Assembly: GCA_039029455.1 (NCBI GenBank)
Contig: JBCCGE010000093.1
Location: 1 to 12,934 of the forward strand
Origin: JBCCGE01 sp039029455
GTDB lineage: Bacteria > Pseudomonadota > Gammaproteobacteria > Arenicellales > Poriferihabitantaceae
Length of the DNA stretch: 12,934 bases
Direction of reading: 5' to 3'
Shown in pieces: positions 8,056 through 12,934 of this stretch (position 1 is its first letter; each line of letters starts with the position of its first letter). The translations under genes were made by a program, and so were the position numbers. The notes beneath the pieces were generated by a model, which did not search any database, had not been told where the DNA came from, and saw nothing but the letters and a program-made list of their open reading frames with translations.

Positions 8056-8847
8056 TTAATTTCCAGTGATTGAATGTGATCGGCTCCGGATTATCACAAA
8101 CAACCCAATCAGAATCATCGGGATACAGAGCAATTGCCCCATCGTCATCCACTCAAAGGCTACTGCGCCAAGGTGCGCGTCCGGCTCGCGGAAAAATTCA
8201 ACAATGAATCGAAACACACCGTAAAGCACAACGAACAGCCCTGCGACAACACCCGACGCCCTGGGTTTCGCGGAAAACACCCACAAAATGACAAACAGAA
8301 CAATGCCCTCTAAAAATGCTTCGTACAGCTGCGACGGATGCCGGGCCCCTTCTGGTGCCAGCGGGAACAGCACCGCCCAGGGCACATCACTCATCCGGCC
8401 CCAGAGTTCCTGATTGATAAAATTGCCGATCCGGCCAAAGAACAGGCCCGGGGGCACCAGTGGCGCCAGAAAATCCGCGACCTTCAAAAATCCCCGCTGT
8501 GTTTTCCGACCATACAGCCACATACTGACGATTACGCCGATAAGACCGCCGTGAAAGGACATACCGCCATCCCAGATAGCAAACACCTGCAGTGGGTTTT
8601 GCAAATAGTACGGCACGTTATAGAACAACACGTATCCGAGACGGCCGCCTGCGATTACGCCAATGGCAATAAAAAAAACGAGGTCAGAAATTTCGTCCGG
8701 ATTCCATCCGGAACCCGACTTATTCGCGCGGTAACGACCCAGCAACAGGCCCGCCGCGAAACCCAAAAGGTACATAAGACCGTACCAGTGAACGGATAGA
8801 GGGCCGATCGAGATCGCTATCGGGTCAAAATTCGGATGTACAATCAT
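8056..8847 (-). CDS. lgt: Prolipoprotein diacylglyceryl transferase Lgt
   Basis: Lgt transfers a diacylglyceryl group from phosphatidylglycerol to the lipobox cysteine of prolipoproteins in the inner membrane, the first step of lipoprotein maturation. The 263-residue protein has about seven hydrophobic segments and all the family landmarks. These are HWYGLMYLLGF (Y22, matching E. coli Y26), MSFHGGLIG (H99, matching H103), and the Lgt signature FGRIGNFINQELWG (R139 and N142, matching R143 and N146). A late FFREPD segment (R220) probably corresponds to E. coli R239. The start is ATG at 8847, which places IGPLSVHWYG at the usual distance from the N-terminus. In many Gammaproteobacteria thyA follows lgt; here a DUF4124-like gene takes that place. 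The gene is divergent from the DUF255 gene across 42 bases, so its promoter is likely to overlap that gene's 5' end. Confidence 0.98.
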   Translation of the reverse strand: MIVHPNFDPIAISIGPLSVHWYGLMYLLGFAAGLLLGRYRANKSGSGWNPDEISDLVFFIAIGVIAGGRLGYVLFYNVPYYLQNPLQVFAIWDGGMSFHGGLIGVIVSMWLYGRKTQRGFLKVADFLAPLVPPGLFFGRIGNFINQELWGRMSDVPWAVLFPLAPEGARHPSQLYEAFLEGIVLFVILWVFSAKPRASGVVAGLFVVLYGVFRFIVEFFREPDAHLGAVAFEWMTMGQLLCIPMILIGLFVIIRSRSHSITGN

Positions 8848-8889
8848 GCGCGTATTCTAACTGCCCAACCTCTTAAGCTGTAACTCCCG

Positions 8890-10926
8890 ATGGCCAATGC
8901 ACTGATCTCCGAAACCAGCCCGTATCTTCTGCAACACGCTCACAATCCGGTTGACTGGCATGGGTGGAATGAACAATCGCTGGCTCTGGCACGCGACAAA
9001 AACAAACCCATTTTGCTGTCCGTAGGTTATGCAGCCTGCCACTGGTGCCACGTCATGGAACGTGAGAGTTTCGAAAACGCGGAAATAGCCCGGATCATGA
9101 ACGAGCATTTTGTGTGCATCAAGGTCGACCGCGAGGAGCGCCCGGATCTCGACAAAATTTATCAGACCGCGCATCAGATGCTCACCGAAAAACCGGGGGG
9201 TTGGCCGCTGACCATGGTACTGACACCGGAGCATCACGCCCCGTTTTTTGCCGGTACGTATTTCCCGCCGGAGTCGCGGTTTAACCTGCCCGGATTCAGC
9301 GAACTACTGGTCAAAATCCATAAACACTTTGTCGCCAACGCAGACGAGTTATCGGCACATCACAGTTCGTTTCACCGCGCGTTGTCCCAGCTCAACCCAA
9401 CCCTGACCTCCGACCCATGCCCGGATGCTTCGGATGTGCTGTCACAATCTGCTAAAACTCTTGCCAGTCAGTTCGATCCAACCCACGGAGGGTTTGGTCA
9501 GGCACCAAAGTTCCCCCACCCTTCGCAAATTGAACTGTTGCTGCGTCACGGTGCATCAGGCGACAGTGAAGTGCACCGATTGAGTCTTGCAATGGCGCAC
9601 AAGACGCTCCGACACATGGCACGCGGCGGTTTGTTCGATCAGATCGGCGGCGGTTTCTTTCGGTACTCCGTTGACGCTGCGTGGCGAATACCTCATTTTG
9701 AAAAAATGCTCTACGATAACGCTCAGCTGATTCCGCTTTATGCTGACGCCTGGTTGCAGACGGAAGAACCCCTGTTTCGTCGAGCAGCAGAAATGAGTGC
9801 AGACTGGGTTATTCGCGAAATGCAGCAGTCAAACGGGGGGTTTGCTTCAACTCTGGATGCGGATTCTGAGGGGATTGAGGGCAAATACTACGTCTGGAGC
9901 GAGACGGACTTACGCGCCGTATTGACCGATCAGGAATACACGACCTTTGAGGCTTACTACGGGTTGTATGGTGAACCCAACTTTGAAGGCAACTGGCATT
10001 TGAATGTAAATCCTGACAGCGAGCAGGAATGGTCGGAAGAACAACTCGCAGAAATTCACACAAAACTCTGGAATATAAGAGCCGACCGAATCCGGCCCGC
10101 ACTGGACAACAAGGTGCTGACAGCCTGGAATGGAATGATGATTCGTGCACTCGCCTATACCGGAAGAAAGCTGGGCCGCGCCGACTATATTCATGCCGCA
10201 CGACAATCTCTCGACTTCGTCCGTAACAACATGTGGCAGCAGCGGCGCCTTTTTGTAACTTACCGCGATTCCAGCGTGCGACTTAATGGCTATCTTGACG
10301 ACTACGCGTTTCTCATCGATGGTGTCGTTGAACTGCTGCAGGCCGAATGGCGGACGTCGGATCTGAATCTCGCAGTTGAGATCACCGATGCCATGCTGGA
10401 ACGATTTGAAGATGCCGAATCAGGTGGATTCTTTTTCACATCGAATGATCACGAAGCCCTGCTGTATCGACCCAAGCCCGGTGCCGACGACGCCATACCC
10501 TCAGGCAATGGAGTAGCAACACGGGCTTTGCTGAATCTGGGATATCTCACCGGCGATGAGCACTATCTCGAGTCCGCCCACAGAGTACTCGCCCTCTATG
10601 CCAGAGATCTGATCAAACATCCATCCGTTTATGCGACTCTGGCAATCGCGTTGCAGTATGCGGGAACCAACAACCGGACTGTTATCGTTCGTGGAGAACC
10701 CGGCAGTGCCGTCAGCTGGAAAAGTGCTGTTGACACGACGTACGCACCGACAGTGAACGCTTACCTGATTCCAAAATCCAGCCGAAACCTGCCAGCGGCC
10801 ATTTCCGCGAAGGCGGCTAAAGATCGCACCGTAGCTTACGTATGCAGGGGGCAGTCATGTTCAGCACCAATCAACCAACGTGATCAACTGCAGATCGAAC
10901 TTGGAATCGGAATGCCGGCAAGCTAA
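8890..10926 (+). CDS. Thioredoxin-fold DUF255 protein, YyaL/SSP411 family
   Basis: The family combines an N-terminal thioredoxin-like DUF255 domain with a C-terminal six-hairpin, glycosidase-like helical barrel; its substrate is not established. The protein is 678 residues, full length for the family. Residues 1-165 hold the hallmark ETSPYLLQHAHNPVDWHGW, a redox-type CxxC (ACHWCHVM, C50 and C53), KVDREERPDLD and GGWPLTMVLTP followed by FFAGTYFP. The barrel region has GGFGQAPKFPHP, a Gly-rich FDQIGGGFFRYSVD, HFEKMLYDNAQL, LDADSEGIEGKYYVW and DNKVLTAWNGMMI. A conserved C-terminal AYVCRGQSCSAP carries C652 and C657. The ATG at 8890 is the earliest possible ATG, because an in-frame TAA lies at 8881-8883. 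No Shine-Dalgarno is visible, so translation may be leaderless or weak. A poor -10 candidate (TATTCT, 8853-8858) overlaps the lgt start region. No signal peptide is seen, so the protein is probably cytoplasmic. Confidence 0.95.
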   Translation: MANALISETSPYLLQHAHNPVDWHGWNEQSLALARDKNKPILLSVGYAACHWCHVMERESFENAEIARIMNEHFVCIKVDREERPDLDKIYQTAHQMLTEKPGGWPLTMVLTPEHHAPFFAGTYFPPESRFNLPGFSELLVKIHKHFVANADELSAHHSSFHRALSQLNPTLTSDPCPDASDVLSQSAKTLASQFDPTHGGFGQAPKFPHPSQIELLLRHGASGDSEVHRLSLAMAHKTLRHMARGGLFDQIGGGFFRYSVDAAWRIPHFEKMLYDNAQLIPLYADAWLQTEEPLFRRAAEMSADWVIREMQQSNGGFASTLDADSEGIEGKYYVWSETDLRAVLTDQEYTTFEAYYGLYGEPNFEGNWHLNVNPDSEQEWSEEQLAEIHTKLWNIRADRIRPALDNKVLTAWNGMMIRALAYTGRKLGRADYIHAARQSLDFVRNNMWQQRRLFVTYRDSSVRLNGYLDDYAFLIDGVVELLQAEWRTSDLNLAVEITDAMLERFEDAESGGFFFTSNDHEALLYRPKPGADDAIPSGNGVATRALLNLGYLTGDEHYLESAHRVLALYARDLIKHPSVYATLAIALQYAGTNNRTVIVRGEPGSAVSWKSAVDTTYAPTVNAYLIPKSSRNLPAAISAKAAKDRTVAYVCRGQSCSAPINQRDQLQIELGIGMPAS

Positions 10927-10937
10927 AGACTGACTGA

Positions 10938-11375
10938 TCAATCCGTTTCAGGGTGGATCACCGTCGTTTTGAAATCTGCTGGCGATACGATTTCCAGCAC
11001 CTCAAAATCAACGGAACAGTCCACCTCCCGATGACGGATGCCCGGTGGCTGCAGCACACAATCGCCCTTCGAGAGGGTATGAATGCCCTCTCCATCGTAT
11101 TCGAATTTTGCCCATCCATTGAGTACAAAAATCATCTGGAAGCGACATTCATGGACATGCCACTGCTGTACGTCATCCTCATTCTCACGACCGTTCGCCC
11201 GAATCACATGAGCGACAAAGTCACCGCCTGTGGCTTGCAGAATACCAAGATCGCGATAGTCGAAAATAGTGCGCATGCCGGGTGTCCACTCTGCGCGGCA
11301 GGCCTCACTGTGTGCAAATTTCCATTCAGTCGTAGACATAGTTGGGATAAGCTCAATTGTTTGTGCTGGCATCAT
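10938..11375 (-). CDS. Small single-domain cupin protein
   Basis: This 145-residue protein has one cupin beta-barrel. Motif 1 reads HVHECRFQMIFVLNG (H73, H75, Q80, G87) and fits the spacing G(X)5HXH(X)3-4E(X)6G, except that the usual metal-binding glutamate is glutamine. Motif 2, GDCVLQPPGIRH (G104, P110, G112, H115), fits G(X)5PXG(X)2H exactly. Three histidine metal ligands are therefore present and a metal centre is plausible. The substrate cannot be inferred, since cupins include dioxygenases, isomerases and ligand-binding regulators. Starts are possible at 11375, 11372 or 11339 (MSTTEWKF); none has a clear ribosome site and the longest is given. The 3' end converges on the DUF255 gene with 11 bases between them, and the 5' end diverges from the membrane-protein gene across 39 bases. 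No cytoplasmic export signal is seen. Confidence 0.85.
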   Translation of the reverse strand: MMPAQTIELIPTMSTTEWKFAHSEACRAEWTPGMRTIFDYRDLGILQATGGDFVAHVIRANGRENEDDVQQWHVHECRFQMIFVLNGWAKFEYDGEGIHTLSKGDCVLQPPGIRHREVDCSVDFEVLEIVSPADFKTTVIHPETD

Positions 11376-11414
11376 AACGCAGGCACAACACGGTAATCAT
11401 CGAGAATTTCTGTC

Positions 11415-12212
11415 ATGTCCAGCCTGTTTATTGCCAAGATAGTATCTGCCACCGTGATTGTGCTGGGGCTGTCCATTGTGACCGAAAGAATAAGTCCGCG
11501 CGTCGCCGGAGTGCTCGCGGGATTGCCGCTGGGTGCTGCGATCGTCATTTTCTTTATCGGAATCGAACAGGGTCCTGAGTTTGGTGGTGAGACATCGCTG
11601 TCGATGGTGCTCGGGCTGACTGCCTCGCTCGTGTTCCTTTACAGTTACTGGTTTTGTTCCAGTCGGCTTTTTCGAAGCAATCGATATTCACGTCTTGTGA
11701 TGTGCTCTTTACTATCCATTGCTGTTTTCCTGTTCACATCCTGGTTATTGTCAGGAGTTCCGCAGAACGTCGGGCTGATGACTGCGATCACCGTTGCAAC
11801 CTGTCTGCTCTGTATTCGCCTGTTTCGGAAAATCCCCAATGTCAAAGTAGAGCAACGTGTTCGTCTGACACTTCCGGTGCTTGCAGTACGAGCGTTGATC
11901 GCCGTCGCAATTGTCGCTCTGATTACGGGTGTGGCGGCGTATGTCGGTCCACGCTGGTCGGGACTGTTAGCCGGGTTTCCAATTACGCTATACCCTCTCC
12001 TGCTGATTGTTCACAGAACCTATAGTGCCGAGCAGGTTGGATCGATCATCAAGAATTTCCCTTTTGGCATGGGCAGTCTGGTGATCTATGGACTATTGGT
12101 CTCATACCTTTACCCCGCAATGGGCGTCATCAGTGGAACCACGGTCGCTATGGTCGCTGCAATCAGCTACCTCGTTGCGATCGCAGCATTAGGCATGCGA
12201 AAAGCGCGCTAG
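11415..12212 (+). CDS. Integral membrane protein with an internal duplication, function unknown
   Basis: This 265-residue, almost entirely hydrophobic protein has roughly eight membrane segments and a short basic C-terminus (MRKAR). I do not recognise a named family. The two halves look homologous. SPRVAGVLAGLPLGAAIVIF (residues 27-46) aligns with GPRWSGLLAGFPITLYPLLL (178-197) at a constant offset of 151 residues. The preceding helices (AKIVSATVIVLGLSIV and VRALIAVAIVALITGV) and the following G-x-x-SLV segments (near 67-75 and 218-225) fall at about the same offset. A two-repeat inner-membrane transporter or permease-like protein is the simplest reading, but no substrate can be proposed. The ATG at 11415 has a GAGA about 10 bases upstream. 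The gene is divergent from the cupin and convergent with trmB. Confidence 0.85.
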   Translation: MSSLFIAKIVSATVIVLGLSIVTERISPRVAGVLAGLPLGAAIVIFFIGIEQGPEFGGETSLSMVLGLTASLVFLYSYWFCSSRLFRSNRYSRLVMCSLLSIAVFLFTSWLLSGVPQNVGLMTAITVATCLLCIRLFRKIPNVKVEQRVRLTLPVLAVRALIAVAIVALITGVAAYVGPRWSGLLAGFPITLYPLLLIVHRTYSAEQVGSIIKNFPFGMGSLVIYGLLVSYLYPAMGVISGTTVAMVAAISYLVAIAALGMRKAR

Positions 12213-12220
12213 TTTTCGAA

Positions 12221-12235
12221 CCCGAATCACTCGGG
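12221..12235. terminator. Short hairpin between convergent genes
   Basis: The 38-base gap between the membrane-protein gene and trmB holds a 5-bp inverted repeat (CCCGA, 5-base loop, TCGGG). It could act on both converging transcripts, but it is short and lacks a T-run on either strand, so it is only a candidate. Confidence 0.25.
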
Positions 12236-12250
12236 CACACAGCACAGAGT

Positions 12251-12934
12251 TCATCGTTTCACCATCAGGATGTCGAAGACATCGTGACCGAGTTTTTGCC
12301 CACGTTGCTCGAATTTAGTCAGCGGTCGGGTCGGTGGTCGCAACGCAAATCCCCCATTACCGGCGCTGTTCACAAATCCGTAGTGACGATCAAGTCGATC
12401 AATCGCTTCCTCGGCATAGGGTTGCCAGTCCGTTGCGAAATGAAACAGGCCCCCCGTTGCAAGTCTTGAATGCACGAGGTCGATAAACCGATCCTGGAGT
12501 ATGCGTCGTTTGTTGTGTTTCTTTTTGTGCCACGGATCCGGAAAAAAAAGCAGCACGCTGTCGAGTGAAGCCGGGGCGACGGCCCGCGCAAGCACATCCA
12601 GACCGTCAGCACAAAAAACACGGATGTTAGTTAACTCCGCCGCCTGCGCGTTCAGCAGGAGTCGACCCACTCCTGGTTTGTGCACCTCAACACCGACATA
12701 GTTTTTCTGTGGATTGGCGCGCGCCATTTCAACGAGCGCATCGCCGTTGCCAAAGCCGATTTCGAGCACAACAGGCGCGACACGCTCAAAAACCTGTTCC
12801 CAGTTCACAAACATCTCTTGATTTGAGTCGAGGCTGATTCCCCACCGCGGCCACAGCGTATCCAGTGCCGTCTTCTGCCCCTTGGTCAAGCGGCCTTCGC
12901 GCAGAACATAACTTCGTATTGTGCGATGTTTTCG
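12251..12934 (-). CDS. trmB: tRNA (guanine-N7)-methyltransferase TrmB, start beyond the right edge
   Basis: TrmB uses S-adenosylmethionine to methylate N7 of guanine 46 in the tRNA variable loop. The visible 227 residues include the SAM-binding LEIGFGNGDALVEMA, VGVEVHKPGVG, the catalytic/tRNA region LFFPDPWHKKKHNKRRI, FHFATDWQPYAE, and the family's C-terminal TKFEQRGQKLGHDVFD. The frame stays open to the last base of the window, where it encodes RTIRSYVLREGRLTKGQ; E. coli TrmB has RRIRSFVRRQGRLTKGQ. The TTG at 12889 is therefore an internal leucine codon, and the true start lies just outside, by about 10-13 residues if the length matches E. coli (239 residues). The stop at 12251 is 38 bases from the convergent membrane-protein gene. 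Confidence 0.97.
   Translation of the reverse strand, partial: RKHRTIRSYVLREGRLTKGQKTALDTLWPRWGISLDSNQEMFVNWEQVFERVAPVVLEIGFGNGDALVEMARANPQKNYVGVEVHKPGVGRLLLNAQAAELTNIRVFCADGLDVLARAVAPASLDSVLLFFPDPWHKKKHNKRRILQDRFIDLVHSRLATGGLFHFATDWQPYAEEAIDRLDRHYGFVNSAGNGGFALRPPTRPLTKFEQRGQKLGHDVFDILMVKR

Noticed and set aside
8338..8799. 153-codon plus-strand frame
   Set aside because: Antisense to lgt, whose Lgt signature and catalytic residues are intact.
1..12934. Search for a novel defence, mobile or biosynthetic system
   Set aside because: Gene content is core housekeeping plus isolated accessory genes. There is no transposase, integrase, attachment-site duplication, toxin-antitoxin pair or biosynthetic cluster to support such a claim.

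Overview
This window is a stretch of chromosome from a gammaproteobacterium, probably a free-living non-enteric one. The order smc-zipA-ligA on one strand is typical of non-enteric Gammaproteobacteria. ZipA is essentially restricted to that class, and the condensin here is SMC rather than the enteric MukB. I see no mobile element, CRISPR array, rRNA or tRNA, and no phage, toxin or defence genes. The content is mainly housekeeping genes plus a few poorly characterised accessory ones.

From 1 to 8847 everything is on the minus strand. In transcription order these are lgt (prolipoprotein diacylglyceryl transferase), a small secreted DUF4124-like protein, smc, zipA, and ligA, which runs off the left edge. 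A hairpin follows the DUF4124-like gene, and about 350 non-coding bases lead up to smc, with a good -10 box about 90 bases before its start. The group joins envelope lipoprotein maturation (lgt) with chromosome segregation (smc), divisome anchoring (zipA) and DNA joining (ligA). The odd member is ZipA. It has 637 codons, about twice the E. coli length, with a very long acidic linker and what looks like a second, degenerate ZipA-type domain in front of the normal FtsZ-binding domain.

From 8890 rightwards the strands alternate. A plus-strand YyaL/SSP411-type thioredoxin-fold protein (DUF255) is divergent from lgt across only 42 bases. Next come a minus-strand single-domain cupin, a plus-strand small integral membrane protein with a clear internal duplication, and a minus-strand trmB (tRNA m7G46 methyltransferase) that continues past the right edge. 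Intergenic gaps here are all below 45 bases.

Two boundary points matter. The first 1364 bases are a 5'-complete but 3'-truncated ligA. The TTG at 12889 is an internal leucine codon of trmB and not its start, because TrmB homology continues to the last base of the window. No clearly new multi-gene system is visible. The best leads are the ZipA architecture, the duplicated membrane protein, the structured region upstream of smc, and the uncharacterised lgt-linked secreted protein.
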